Assembly (NCBI RefSeq): GCF_002113125.1
Contig: NZ_NEJP01000013.1
Location: 62,001-126,000 of the forward strand
Reading direction: 5' to 3'
Origin: Pseudomonas sp. B20(2017)
GTDB lineage: Bacteria > Pseudomonadota > Gammaproteobacteria > Pseudomonadales > Pseudomonadaceae
Length of the DNA stretch: 64,000 nt
Below are positions 8,850 to 17,506 of the stretch, in pieces. The position numbers and the translations under genes were made by a program. The notes under the pieces are model-generated. The model had not been told where the DNA came from. It ran no database searches and saw only the letters and a list, made by a program, of their open reading frames with translations. Every line of letters starts with the position of its first letter. Within the stretch, counting starts at the first letter, position 1.

Positions 8850-9689
8850 ATGAGCGAAGATCGATCGAGCAACGGGCAAAAGTCATGGCTGGGTAAACTG
8901 ACCCAGGCTTTTGCCCACGAGCCGAAGAACCGCCAGGAGCTGCTTGAGCTGCTGCGCGATGCACATCAGAACAAACTGCTGGACAGCGAAGCGCTGGCCA
9001 TCGTCGAAGGCGCCATCCAGGTGGCTGACCTGCAGGTTCGCGACATCATGGTGCCGCGCTCGCAGATGATCAGCATCAAGGCGACCCAGACACCCCGCGA
9101 ATTCCTCCCTGCCGTAGTCGACTCGGCCCACTCGCGCTACCCGGTCATCGGCGAAAGCCATGACGACGTGATGGGCGTGCTGCTGGCCAAGGATCTGCTG
9201 CCGCTGATCCTCAAGGAGAACGGCGACAGCTTCAACATCAAAGACCTGCTGCGCCCGGCCACCTTCGTGCCGGAGTCCAAGCGCCTGAACGTGTTGCTGC
9301 GTGAATTCCGCGCCAACCACAACCACATGGCCATCGTCATCGACGAATACGGCGGCGTGGCCGGTCTGGTGACCATCGAAGACGTGCTTGAGCAAATCGT
9401 CGGCGACATCGAAGACGAGCACGACGTCGAAGAAGACAGCTACATCAAGCCGCTGCCCAGCGGTGATTTCCTGATCAAGGCCCTGACGCCGATCGAGAAC
9501 TTCAACGAGTTCTTCGACAGCGAATTCTCCGACGACGAGTTCGACACCGTCGGCGGGCTGGTGATGAGCGCGTTCGGGCACTTGCCAAAACGCAACGAAA
9601 TCACTGAAATCGGCGCCTATCGTTTCCGCATCCTGAACGCCGACAGCCGTCGGATTCATTTGCTGCGACTCACGCCAATCGCCCGGTAA
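8850..9689 (+). CDS. corC: CorC/HlyC-type CBS-domain protein (magnesium/cobalt efflux)
   Basis: The 279-residue soluble protein holds two CBS domains, about residues 68-125 (PRSQMISI to MGVLLAKDLLP) and 135-190. They are followed by a C-terminal CorC_HlyC transporter-associated domain (about 205-278). The family is linked to Mg/Co efflux and membrane integrity. It lacks the transmembrane DUF21 domain, as usual for the ybeZ-ybeY-corC-lnt cluster. lnt begins 14 bp downstream. Confidence 0.92.
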   Translation: MSEDRSSNGQKSWLGKLTQAFAHEPKNRQELLELLRDAHQNKLLDSEALAIVEGAIQVADLQVRDIMVPRSQMISIKATQTPREFLPAVVDSAHSRYPVIGESHDDVMGVLLAKDLLPLILKENGDSFNIKDLLRPATFVPESKRLNVLLREFRANHNHMAIVIDEYGGVAGLVTIEDVLEQIVGDIEDEHDVEEDSYIKPLPSGDFLIKALTPIENFNEFFDSEFSDDEFDTVGGLVMSAFGHLPKRNEITEIGAYRFRILNADSRRIHLLRLTPIAR

Positions 9690-9703
9690 ATTTAAGGACT
9701 GAA

Positions 9704-11227
9704 ATGCGCTGGACAACCCGCCCCGGCTGGCCCGGTAACCTGCTGGCCGTGGCGGCCGGTGCAATCACCACCTTCGCGCTGGCACCGTTCGATTTCTGGC
9801 CGCTGGCCCTGCTGGCGGTCGGCCTGTTCTATGCCGGACTGCGCGAGCTGAGCCCGCGTCAGGCCCTGGGGCGTGGCTGGTGCTTCGGCTTCGGCCTGTT
9901 CGGCGCCGGCACCAGCTGGATCTATTACAGCATCCACCACTTCGGCGGCGCTTCGGTGCTGCTGGCCGGGTTCCTGATGCTGATTTTCACGGCGGCGATT
10001 GCCTGGTTCTTCGCCCTGCCCGCCTGGCTCTGGGCACGCTGGTTGCGGCGTAACGAAGCGCCGGTGGCCGACGCCCTGGCGTTTGCGGCGTTGTGGGTCG
10101 GTCAGGAAGCGTTCCGTGGCTGGTTCCTCACCGGTTTCCCGTGGCTGTATTCCGGTTACAGCCAGCTCGATGGCCCGCTGGCCGGGCTCGCTCCAGTAGG
10201 CGGCATGTGGCTGGTTTCGTTCGTCCTGGCGTTGACCGCTGCACTCATCTACAACGCATCGCGTCTGTTGCAAACCCGCCGCAAAGCCTTCATCGCTGCC
10301 GGTCTGGTATTGCTGATCGGGCCATGGGTGGCAGGCATTGCGCTCAAGGGCCATGCCTGGACCAGCCCGGCCGGCGCACCGCTGACCGTTGCCGCGATTC
10401 AGGGCAACGTCGCGCAAAGCATGAAATGGGACCCGGCCGAGCTCAATGCGCAACTGGCGCTGTACCGCGACCTGAGTTTCCGCTCCAAACCGGTCGACCT
10501 GCTGATCTGGCCGGAAACCGCCGTCCCGGTGCTCAAGGAGTCCGCCGAGGGCTACTTGAACATGATGGGCAACTTCGCCGCCGAGCGTAAATCGGCGCTG
10601 ATCACCGGCGTGCCGATCCGCGAAATGGTCCGTCACGAAAAACGCTTCTTCAACGGTATTACCGTGGTCGGCGAAGGCGATGGCACTTATCTGAAACAGA
10701 AACTGGTGCCGTTCGGCGAGTACGTACCCTTGCAGGACATCCTGCGCGGGCTGATCGCGTTCTTCGACCTGCCGATGTCCGACTTCGCCCGTGGCCCTGC
10801 CGACCAGGCCCTGTTGCAGGCGAAGGGATATCAGATCGCGCCGTTCATCTGCTACGAAGTGGTCTACCCGGAATTCGCCGCGGGCCTGGCAGCACGCAGC
10901 GATCTGCTGCTGACGATCAGCAACGACACCTGGTTCGGTACGTCCATCGGCCCGCTGCAACACCTGCAAATGGCGCAGATGCGCGCGCTTGAAGCCGGAC
11001 GCTGGATGATTCGCGCGACCAACAACGGCGTGACCGGACTGATCAACCCGTTCGGGCAGATCACCGAACGCATTCCGCAGTTTGAACAGGGCGTGCTGTA
11101 CGGCGAAGTGGTGCCGATGCACAACCTGACGCCGTATCTGCAATGGCGCTCGTGGCCGCTGATCATCCTGTGCGTGGTGCTGTTCGGCTGGGCGTTAATG
11201 ACCAACCGGATGTCCAAGACTCTCTGA
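9704..11227 (+). CDS. lnt: Apolipoprotein N-acyltransferase Lnt
   Basis: The 507-residue inner-membrane enzyme transfers the third acyl chain to lipoproteins. N-terminal hydrophobic helices (about residues 10-210) precede a periplasmic nitrilase-like domain with the catalytic triad E271 (WPETAVP), K331 (YLKQKLVPFGEY) and C383 (FICYEVVYPE). A last transmembrane helix lies near residues 480-500. All catalytic residues are intact. It ends the ybeZ-ybeY-corC-lnt group. Confidence 0.97.
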   Translation: MRWTTRPGWPGNLLAVAAGAITTFALAPFDFWPLALLAVGLFYAGLRELSPRQALGRGWCFGFGLFGAGTSWIYYSIHHFGGASVLLAGFLMLIFTAAIAWFFALPAWLWARWLRRNEAPVADALAFAALWVGQEAFRGWFLTGFPWLYSGYSQLDGPLAGLAPVGGMWLVSFVLALTAALIYNASRLLQTRRKAFIAAGLVLLIGPWVAGIALKGHAWTSPAGAPLTVAAIQGNVAQSMKWDPAELNAQLALYRDLSFRSKPVDLLIWPETAVPVLKESAEGYLNMMGNFAAERKSALITGVPIREMVRHEKRFFNGITVVGEGDGTYLKQKLVPFGEYVPLQDILRGLIAFFDLPMSDFARGPADQALLQAKGYQIAPFICYEVVYPEFAAGLAARSDLLLTISNDTWFGTSIGPLQHLQMAQMRALEAGRWMIRATNNGVTGLINPFGQITERIPQFEQGVLYGEVVPMHNLTPYLQWRSWPLIILCVVLFGWALMTNRMSKTL

Positions 11228-11234
11228 GAAATCG

Positions 11235-11282
11235 CGCGCTCCCACAGGTGACCACTGTGGGAGCGAGCTTGCTCGCGAAGGC
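11235..11282. repeat. REP element with a degenerate partner
   Basis: A good REP copy (GTGGGAGCGAGCTTGCTCGC) at about 11257-11278 is preceded by a short remnant GCTCCCACAGG of an inverted partner near 11239. It lies between the convergent lnt and ydcF-like genes. Confidence 0.75.
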
Positions 11283-11300
11283 GCCACCAACGACACCGCG

Positions 11301-12080
11301 TCAATCGGCTCTGTCATCCCCTCGGTAGAACAGCGAATAACCGATCTGTCCCACCGCCTCGTTCATCAACTGCCCGCTCTGCCAGATCGATTTGAACTCC
11401 GGCAACCAGCCGCCAAACGGCCGGGCATTGTCCGTGCCGAGGAAACCTACCGGCGCCGGGACCACTTCAAATCCAGCCTGTTGATAACTCCACACCGCCC
11501 GCGGCATGTGCCAGGCCTGGGTCACCAGCACGATGCGTTTGACGCCTTCCGGCAACAGCATTTTGGCGCTGAATTCGGCGTTCTCCCACGTGGTGCGGCT
11601 CTCCCCTTCCTGCCAGCGCACCGTCACGCCGAAATCATCGCGCAACGAGTCGGCCATCAATTTGGCTTCAGTCGGCGGCGTACCGTAATGCAGGCCACCG
11701 CTGGTCAGAATCGGTAACCCCGACGCCTTGGCCAGTCGCGCCGCGTAACGTTGGCGCTCCAGTCCAACACCGGTCGGCTGATCTTCACCCCAGGCCAGAT
11801 CGCCGCGCTCGCGACCGGAGCCCAGCACCACAATCGCATCGGCACGCTGCGCCAGACTTGTCCATGCTTCCCGGGACAGCGGCGGCTCGCGCTCAAGGGC
11901 CTTGGCGCCCCACTGCACGACCACCGGTAGACTCATCAGCAAAAAGCCGCCAAAACCCAGGGCAAAACACAACCCGGCCAGCCGTGGCCGCGAGCGACGC
12001 AGCCACCAGGCCGCCAGCAACAGCAGCAAAAGAAGGCCGGGCGGCAATAGAAGTTGTTTAATGAAATAACGAAAAGGCAT
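11301..12080 (-). CDS. YdcF/ElyC-family protein (DUF218)
   Basis: The 259-residue protein has two N-terminal hydrophobic segments (residues about 9-25 and 35-55) and then a DUF218 domain opening with ADAIVVLGSG near residue 85. Other DUF218 features are ILTSGGLHYG and IVLVTQAWHMPRA. Family members such as E. coli ElyC act in envelope biogenesis and lipid-carrier metabolism, but the reaction is unproved. Its only good Shine-Dalgarno sequence lies inside a perfect hairpin at 12081-12102. Confidence 0.85.
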   Translation of the reverse strand: MPFRYFIKQLLLPPGLLLLLLLAAWWLRRSRPRLAGLCFALGFGGFLLMSLPVVVQWGAKALEREPPLSREAWTSLAQRADAIVVLGSGRERGDLAWGEDQPTGVGLERQRYAARLAKASGLPILTSGGLHYGTPPTEAKLMADSLRDDFGVTVRWQEGESRTTWENAEFSAKMLLPEGVKRIVLVTQAWHMPRAVWSYQQAGFEVVPAPVGFLGTDNARPFGGWLPEFKSIWQSGQLMNEAVGQIGYSLFYRGDDRAD

Positions 12081-12102
12081 CGGGCATCTCCAGAGATGCC
12101 CG
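12081..12102 (-). promoter_or_regulatory. Hairpin enclosing the ydcF-like ribosome-binding site
   Basis: The perfect inverted repeat CGGGCATCTC-(2 nt)-GAGATGCCCG abuts the ATG at 12080. On the minus strand the GGAG Shine-Dalgarno motif falls in the loop and right arm, so translation could be held back by the structure. It could instead be a terminator of the upstream gene, but no T-run follows. Confidence 0.4.
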
Positions 12103-12185
12103 AAGCCTAAGTGGGTTGATACAGCGCGACAACCAGTAGGGTCGGATCCCGTTGAAAAAGATCCGCTTTTTGACCTGCCATGCGT

Positions 12186-12509
12186 TTACTTGGCCTGCAG
12201 AGTCCGAACCTTGACGGAGTCTCTGCCGGGCGCCTTGTCCTTGAGCCAGATGACTTTGGCCGTATGGGCTGCATCGAGTTGTTTCACTGCTTGTGACAGG
12301 TATCCGTGGGTTTCACGCTCACTGCGATCCAGATAGGCCTTGACCAGTTTGAACTCGGCGGGACTCAAGCCACGCAATTCCAGCTCCAGGGGGCGCTCGT
12401 CGCGCAGCCGGCCAGCGGTTTTTACAGCGTCCAGGGCCATACCCAGACGATCGATCAACCGCTCGTACAACTCGGGTTTGGTAACGTTTTTTTGCTGTGA
12501 CTCCACCAT
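12186..12509 (-). CDS. Conserved hypothetical protein (107 aa)
   Basis: The protein is small, highly charged and probably helical, with no signal peptide or membrane segment. Residues 12-60 (ELYERLIDRLGMALDAVKTA and onward) look like an amphipathic helical pair. I do not recognise a domain. A similar gene sits between the lnt region and leuS in P. aeruginosa, by synteny from memory. It runs leftward, divergently from leuS. A weak stem with T-run at about 12155-12171 follows the stop. Confidence 0.65.
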   Translation of the reverse strand: MVESQQKNVTKPELYERLIDRLGMALDAVKTAGRLRDERPLELELRGLSPAEFKLVKAYLDRSERETHGYLSQAVKQLDAAHTAKVIWLKDKAPGRDSVKVRTLQAK

Positions 12510-12763
12510 CCCTCACCTCATTGAAGATAAGACTCACTCCCCAGTTAGAGCTTAGCTTCGCTGCACAAACCGGCTGCACGCCGCGACCAACGGCCCTCGC
12601 CGCGATTTCAGCCGGTCAAACGGCTGCAATCAGGGTTTCCCTAGGCCGAGCGCGGTCATGTATGCTACGGCGCTTCCTGTAACTCCACTTCCAGCTCGTC
12701 CGGCACGCCCCGAACGTCGCATTGAAGAGGATTAGGCCACCCCTATCCAGTACAAAAGTAGCC

Positions 12764-15370
12764 ATGCACGAACAATATCAACCCCGTGAAATCGAAGCCG
12801 CCGCCCAGTCGTTCTGGGACGAGCAAAAGTCCTTTGAAGTCAGTGAACAGCCAGGCAAGGAGACTTACTACTGCCTGTCGATGTTCCCTTACCCCAGCGG
12901 CAAGCTACACATGGGGCACGTGCGCAACTACACCATCGGCGACGTGATCTCCCGCTACCAGCGCATGCTCGGCAAGAACGTTCTGCAACCGATGGGTTGG
13001 GACGCCTTCGGCATGCCGGCGGAAAACGCCGCGATGAAGAACAACGTGGCCCCGGCCAAGTGGACCTACGAAAACATCGCCTACATGAAGTCCCAGCTGC
13101 GCAGCCTGGGCCTGGCGGTGGACTGGTCGCGCGAAGTCACCACCTGCAAACCGGATTACTACCGCTGGGAACAATGGCTGTTCACTCGCCTGTTCGAAAA
13201 AGGCGTGATCTACCGCAAGAACGGCACCGTGAACTGGGACCCGATCGACCAGACCGTTCTGGCCAACGAGCAGGTGATCGATGGTCGCGGCTGGCGTTCC
13301 GGCGCGCTGATCGAGAAGCGCGAGATCCCGATGTACTACTTCAAGATCACCGCCTACGCGGATGAGCTGCTGGAGAGCCTCGACGAACTGACTGGCTGGC
13401 CTGAACAGGTCAAGACCATGCAGCGCAACTGGATCGGCAAGTCCCGCGGGATGGAAGTGCAGTTCCCGTACAACGTCGATTCGATCGGCGAAAGCGGCAC
13501 CCTGAAAGTCTTCACCACCCGTCCGGACACCCTGATGGGCGCAACCTATGTTGCCGTGGCCGCCGAGCACCACCTGGCCGCCCTCGCCGCGAAAAACAAC
13601 CCTGAGCTGCAAGCGTTCATCGCCGAATGCAAGGGCGGCAGCGTCGCCGAAGCCGACGTCGCCACTCAAGAGAAGAAAGGCCTGCCGACCGGCCTGTTCG
13701 TCGAGCACCCGCTGACCGGCGAGAAACTGCCGGTGTGGGTCGCCAACTACGTGCTGATGCACTACGGCGATGGCGCGGTCATGGCTGTGCCGGCGCACGA
13801 CGAGCGCGATTTCGAGTTCGCCCACAAGTACAACCTGCCGGTCAAATCCGTAGTTCGCACCAGCTCCGGTGAAACCAACCCGGCGCCATGGCAAGACGCC
13901 TACGGCGAGCACGGTACGCTGATCAACTCCGGTGAGTTCGATGGCCTGGACTTCGCCGGCGCGTTCGACGCCATGGAAGTGGCCCTGATCAAGAAAGAGC
14001 TGGGCGCCTCGCGCACCCAGTTCCGCCTGCGCGACTGGGGCATCAGCCGTCAACGCTACTGGGGCTGCCCGATCCCGATCATCCATTGCGCCAGCTGCGG
14101 CGACGTGCCGGTTCCTGAAGACCAGCTGCCTGTCGTCCTGCCGGAAGACGTGGTGCCGGACGGCGCCGGTTCACCGCTGGCGCGCATGCCCGAGTTCTAC
14201 GAGTGCAACTGCCCGAAATGCGGCCAGCCTGCCAAGCGTGAAACCGACACCATGGACACCTTCGTCGAGTCGTCCTGGTACTACGCCCGTTACGCCTCGC
14301 CGCACTTCGAAGGCGGCCTTGTGGAAAAATCCGCGGCCGACCACTGGTTGCCGGTGGATCAGTACATCGGCGGTATCGAACACGCCATTCTTCACCTGCT
14401 CTACGCGCGCTTCTTCCACAAGCTGATGCGCGACGAAGGCCTGGTGAGCTCCAACGAGCCGTTCAAGAACCTGCTGACCCAGGGCATGGTGATCGCCGAG
14501 ACGTATTATCGTCGCGAAGCCAATGGCGCCTACACCTGGTTCAACCCGGCGGACGTGGATCTTGAACGCGACGGCAAAGGCAACGTGACCAGTGCCAAGC
14601 TGAAAACCGACGGCCTGCCGGTGGAAATCGGCGGCACCGAGAAGATGGCCAAGTCGAAGAACAACGGCGTCGACCCTCAGTCGATGATCGATCAGTTCGG
14701 CGCAGACACCTGCCGCCTGTTCATGATGTTCGCCTCGCCGCCTGACATGAGCGCAGCGTGGTCCGATTCCGGTGTCGAAGGTTCGCATCGTTTCCTCAAG
14801 CGCGTCTGGCGTCTTGCTCAGGCGCACGTGACCCAGGGCCTGCCGGGCAAACTGGATATCGCCAGCCTGAACGACGAGCAGAAAGCCGTTCGCCGCGCGA
14901 CTCACCAGGCCATCAAGCAGGCCAGCCACGACGTCGGTCAGAACCACAAATTCAACACCGCCATCGCCCAGGTGATGACGCTGATGAACGTGCTGGAAAA
15001 AGCCGCGCAAGGCACCGAACAGGATCGAGCACTGGTTCACGAAGGTCTGGAAGCCGTTACCCTGCTGCTGGCTCCGATCACGCCGCATATCAGCCACGAG
15101 CTTTGGAAACAGCTGGGCCATGCCGATGCCGTGATCGACGCCGGCTGGCCGGTGGTCGACGAGAGCGCACTGGTACAGGACAGCCTGACGCTGGTGATCC
15201 AGGTCAACGGCAAGCTGCGTGGCCAGATCGACATGCCGGCTGCCGCGACCCGCGAGGAAATCGAAGCCGCTGCCCGTTCCAACGAAAACGTCCTGCGTTT
15301 CGTCGACGGCCTGACTATTCGCAAAGTGATCGTAGTGCCCGGGAAACTGGTCAATATCGTCGCCAGCTAA
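12764..15370 (+). CDS. leuS: Leucyl-tRNA synthetase LeuS
   Basis: This class I aminoacyl-tRNA synthetase of 868 residues charges tRNA-Leu. The HIGH-type motif appears as KLHMGHVRNY near residue 45 and the KMSKS-type motif as EKMAKSKNNG near 625. Between them lie the CP1 editing domain and the zinc-like cysteine clusters (HCASCGDVP, CNCPKCGQP). ATG 12764 is preferred to the upstream in-frame ATG at 12722 because MHEQYQPREIE is the conserved start. lptE and holA follow, as in most gammaproteobacteria. Confidence 0.97.
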   Translation: MHEQYQPREIEAAAQSFWDEQKSFEVSEQPGKETYYCLSMFPYPSGKLHMGHVRNYTIGDVISRYQRMLGKNVLQPMGWDAFGMPAENAAMKNNVAPAKWTYENIAYMKSQLRSLGLAVDWSREVTTCKPDYYRWEQWLFTRLFEKGVIYRKNGTVNWDPIDQTVLANEQVIDGRGWRSGALIEKREIPMYYFKITAYADELLESLDELTGWPEQVKTMQRNWIGKSRGMEVQFPYNVDSIGESGTLKVFTTRPDTLMGATYVAVAAEHHLAALAAKNNPELQAFIAECKGGSVAEADVATQEKKGLPTGLFVEHPLTGEKLPVWVANYVLMHYGDGAVMAVPAHDERDFEFAHKYNLPVKSVVRTSSGETNPAPWQDAYGEHGTLINSGEFDGLDFAGAFDAMEVALIKKELGASRTQFRLRDWGISRQRYWGCPIPIIHCASCGDVPVPEDQLPVVLPEDVVPDGAGSPLARMPEFYECNCPKCGQPAKRETDTMDTFVESSWYYARYASPHFEGGLVEKSAADHWLPVDQYIGGIEHAILHLLYARFFHKLMRDEGLVSSNEPFKNLLTQGMVIAETYYRREANGAYTWFNPADVDLERDGKGNVTSAKLKTDGLPVEIGGTEKMAKSKNNGVDPQSMIDQFGADTCRLFMMFASPPDMSAAWSDSGVEGSHRFLKRVWRLAQAHVTQGLPGKLDIASLNDEQKAVRRATHQAIKQASHDVGQNHKFNTAIAQVMTLMNVLEKAAQGTEQDRALVHEGLEAVTLLLAPITPHISHELWKQLGHADAVIDAGWPVVDESALVQDSLTLVIQVNGKLRGQIDMPAAATREEIEAAARSNENVLRFVDGLTIRKVIVVPGKLVNIVAS

Positions 15371-15377
15371 TTGGATC

Positions 15378-15401
15378 GGGCGCCGGGTTAGCCTGGCGCC
15401 C
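15378..15401 (+). other. GC-rich hairpin between leuS and lptE
   Basis: GGGCGCCGGG-TTAG-CCTGGCGCCC forms a 10-bp stem just after the leuS stop. It lacks a T-run, so it may be an RNA-stability or processing hairpin rather than a terminator. Confidence 0.4.
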
Positions 15402-15457
15402 AGAAAAACCTTTCGGGCCGCAGAGTCGGCCCACCTGGCTTCAAGGGGAGCAACACA

Positions 15458-16063
15458 ATGATCAAACGCAATCTGCTGGTGATGGGCCTCGCCGTCCTGT
15501 TGAGCGCCTGCGGTTTCCAGCTGCGCGGCACCGGCACCAACGAACTGTCGATCAAGGAGCTCGATCTGAGCGCCCGCAACGCCTACGGCGAAACCGTGAC
15601 GCAACTGCGTCAGGTGCTGGAAGCCAGCGGCGTCAAGGTCGTCTCCGGTGCGCCGTACAAACTTTACCTGTCCGATGAACAGGAAACCCAGCGCATCCTC
15701 AGCTACGCCGGCGCCGGTCGTACTGGCGAGTATCAGGTAAGCACCGTGCTGACCTACGATATCCGTGGCGAAAAAGACCTGCTGCTCAAAAGCGACAAGC
15801 TTGAAGTGCAGAAAGTGTTCATCCACGACGGCAACAACCTGGTGGGTTCCGACCAGGAAGCCAACGATGCACGTCGGGAAACCCGCCGCGAGCTGGTACA
15901 ACGCATGATGCTGCGTCTGCAACAGCTGACGCCGGCTCAGCTGGATGCCCTTCAGCAGACGGCCAACGCTCGTGCCAAGGCAGAAGCCGACGCCCTCGAA
16001 GCGGCGCAGAAAGCTGAAGCGGAAACCCCGCGTCAGTCGCCGCTCGAACTGCCGCAGCAGTAA
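15458..16063 (+). CDS. lptE: LPS-assembly lipoprotein LptE (RlpB)
   Basis: The 201-residue outer-membrane lipoprotein plugs and supports the LptD translocon for lipopolysaccharide. A lipobox LLSAC puts the acylated cysteine at C18, and the next residues GFQLRG are the family hallmark. The C-terminal 40 residues are Ala/Glu-rich and probably helical, a common pseudomonad extension. A strong AAGGGGAG precedes the ATG. It lies between leuS and holA. Confidence 0.93.
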   Translation: MIKRNLLVMGLAVLLSACGFQLRGTGTNELSIKELDLSARNAYGETVTQLRQVLEASGVKVVSGAPYKLYLSDEQETQRILSYAGAGRTGEYQVSTVLTYDIRGEKDLLLKSDKLEVQKVFIHDGNNLVGSDQEANDARRETRRELVQRMMLRLQQLTPAQLDALQQTANARAKAEADALEAAQKAEAETPRQSPLELPQQ

Positions 16064-16070
16064 GACGTTC

Positions 16071-16088
16071 GGGGCGCTCAGGCGCCCC
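16071..16088 (+). terminator. Hairpin between lptE and holA
   Basis: GGGGCGC-TCAG-GCGCCCC is a perfect 7-bp stem 8 bp after lptE, followed by only a pyrimidine-rich stretch. holA starts 15 bp later, so it is at best a weak attenuator. Confidence 0.4.
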
Positions 16089-16102
16089 GTTCGCCCTCTC
16101 TT

Positions 16103-17140
16103 ATGAAGCTCGCTCCCGCCCAACTCGGCAAACACCTGCAAGGCGCTCTTGCGCCGGTCTACATCATCAGCGGCGATGACCCGCTGCTGTGCCAGGAAGC
16201 TGCCGACGCCATTCGCTCCGCTGCCCGACAGCAAGGATTCGACGAACGCCAGGTCTTCGCCGCCGACGCCAATTTCGATTGGGGGACGTTGCTGCAGGCC
16301 AGTGCCAGCATGTCGCTGTTCGCCGAAAAGCGCCTGCTGGAACTGCGCCTGCCGTCGGGCAAGCCCGGTGACAAGGGCGCTGCCGCACTCATCGAGTACT
16401 GCTCGCGTCCGGCAGAAGACACGGTGCTGTTGATCAGCCTGCCGAAGCTGGACGGCAGCGCGCAGAAGACCAAGTGGGGCAAGGCGCTGGTCGAAGGTCA
16501 GCAGACCCAGTTCGTGCAGATCTGGCCGGTGGACGCCAACCAGTTGCCGAGCTGGATTCGTCAGCGTCTGTCCCAGGCCGGCCTGTCAGCCAGCCAGGAC
16601 GCGGTCGAGCTGATTTCCGCGCGGGTCGAAGGCAACCTGCTGGCTGCTGCGCAAGAGATCGAAAAACTCAAGCTGATGGCCGAGGGCGGGCAGATCACCG
16701 TCGAAACCGTACAGGCGGCCGTGGCCGACAGTGCGCGCTTCGACGTGTTCGGCCTGACCGACGCGGTGCTCAACGGTGAACCGGCCCACGCCCTGCGCAT
16801 GCTCGAAGGGCTGCGTGGTGAAGGGGTCGAGCCGCCGGTGATCCTCTGGGCCCTGGCCCGGGAGCTGCGGCTGCTGGCCAATATCTCGCTGCAATACAGT
16901 CAGGGCACGCCGCTGGACAAGTGTTTCAGTCAGGCCAAACCGCCGGTCTGGGACAAGCGCAAACCGCTGATGAGCAAGGCCCTGCAACGCTACTCGGCGC
17001 AACGCTGGGCGCAGTTGCTGCTAGAGGCCCAGCGCATCGATGCGCAGATCAAGGGCCAGGCGGCCGGTTCGCCGTGGATGAGCCTCAGCCGGTTGGCGCT
17101 GCTGATGGCCGGTCAGCGTCTGACATTGCCTGCCGAATGA
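16103..17140 (+). CDS. holA: DNA polymerase III subunit delta HolA
   Basis: The 345-residue clamp-loader subunit opens the beta clamp during replication. It starts with MKLAPAQLGKHLQGALAPVY and contains the family segment ISGDDPLLCQEAADAIR near residue 24. The middle region holds IEKLKLMAEGG, and the C-terminal helical domain includes ILWALARELRLLANI. Length and order match the family. It ends the leuS-lptE-holA group and has a strong terminator. Confidence 0.95.
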   Translation: MKLAPAQLGKHLQGALAPVYIISGDDPLLCQEAADAIRSAARQQGFDERQVFAADANFDWGTLLQASASMSLFAEKRLLELRLPSGKPGDKGAAALIEYCSRPAEDTVLLISLPKLDGSAQKTKWGKALVEGQQTQFVQIWPVDANQLPSWIRQRLSQAGLSASQDAVELISARVEGNLLAAAQEIEKLKLMAEGGQITVETVQAAVADSARFDVFGLTDAVLNGEPAHALRMLEGLRGEGVEPPVILWALARELRLLANISLQYSQGTPLDKCFSQAKPPVWDKRKPLMSKALQRYSAQRWAQLLLEAQRIDAQIKGQAAGSPWMSLSRLALLMAGQRLTLPAE

Positions 17141-17144
17141 AATC

Positions 17145-17173
17145 CGGGATCGCGCACTGCGATCCCGTTTTTT
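17145..17173 (+). terminator. Rho-independent terminator of holA
   Basis: The stem CGGGATCGC / GCGATCCCG with a GCACT-type loop is followed by six T residues, starting 5 bp after the holA stop. Confidence 0.9.
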
Positions 17174-17280
17174 ATCAAGTCCATTTCCTACACAACATCC
17201 CGCCCTCGGTCCTATAGACAGACGCTCGAGATCGGCAGATTATCTGCCGCGCAAAACCTCACTCAATCGAGAGAATCCTC

Positions 17281-17445
17281 ATGAGCAAAAAGCCATCGAA
17301 ACATGGCCACAACAAGGCCAAGTCCATCGTCGCCCAACCCCTGTTCCGCAGCCGCCAGGAACGACCAACCAAGGGGAAAGGCAGCTACCGCCGCGAAGCC
17401 TTCCAGTCTGACAGCTGGGAGGCTTCTTACTTTCTGGCCGCTTGA
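17281..17445 (+). CDS. arfA: Alternative ribosome-rescue factor ArfA
   Basis: A 54-residue basic protein starts at ATG 17281 after GAGAGAATCCTC. It carries the ArfA core: PLFRSRQ near residues 20-26, the invariant KGKGSYRR near 32-39, and a WEAS motif near 46-49. ArfA recruits RF2 to ribosomes stalled on non-stop mRNAs, as a backup to tmRNA. A 12-bp hairpin lies inside the 3' part of the coding region (17395-17426). This is the hallmark of arfA genes whose own mRNA is cut or terminated before the stop codon. The call rests on these motifs and the hairpin. Confidence 0.85.
   Translation: MSKKPSKHGHNKAKSIVAQPLFRSRQERPTKGKGSYRREAFQSDSWEASYFLAA
17395..17426 (+). promoter_or_regulatory. Intragenic RNase III/terminator hairpin in arfA
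   Basis: The arms GAAGCCTTCCAG and CTGGGAGGCTTC (12 bp, one G-T pair, 8-nt loop) lie in codons 39-49 of arfA, downstream of the essential KGKGSY region, and are followed by TTACTTTCT. In E. coli and relatives such a hairpin yields non-stop arfA mRNA, so ArfA accumulates only when trans-translation fails. Confidence 0.75.
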
Positions 17446-17506
17446 AGCGCAGCACCCCTTCCTCATGTTAAGGTCTGCACCTGATTCGTATTCCCTGGAC
17501 CTGTGC

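Noticed and set aside
12764..15370. KMAKS instead of KMSKS in LeuS as a possible defect
   Set aside because: This variant is common in bacterial LeuS and the enzyme must be functional as the essential copy.
14171..16234. 687-codon minus-strand frame opposite leuS-lptE
   Set aside because: No domain or start context; leuS and lptE on the plus strand explain the region.
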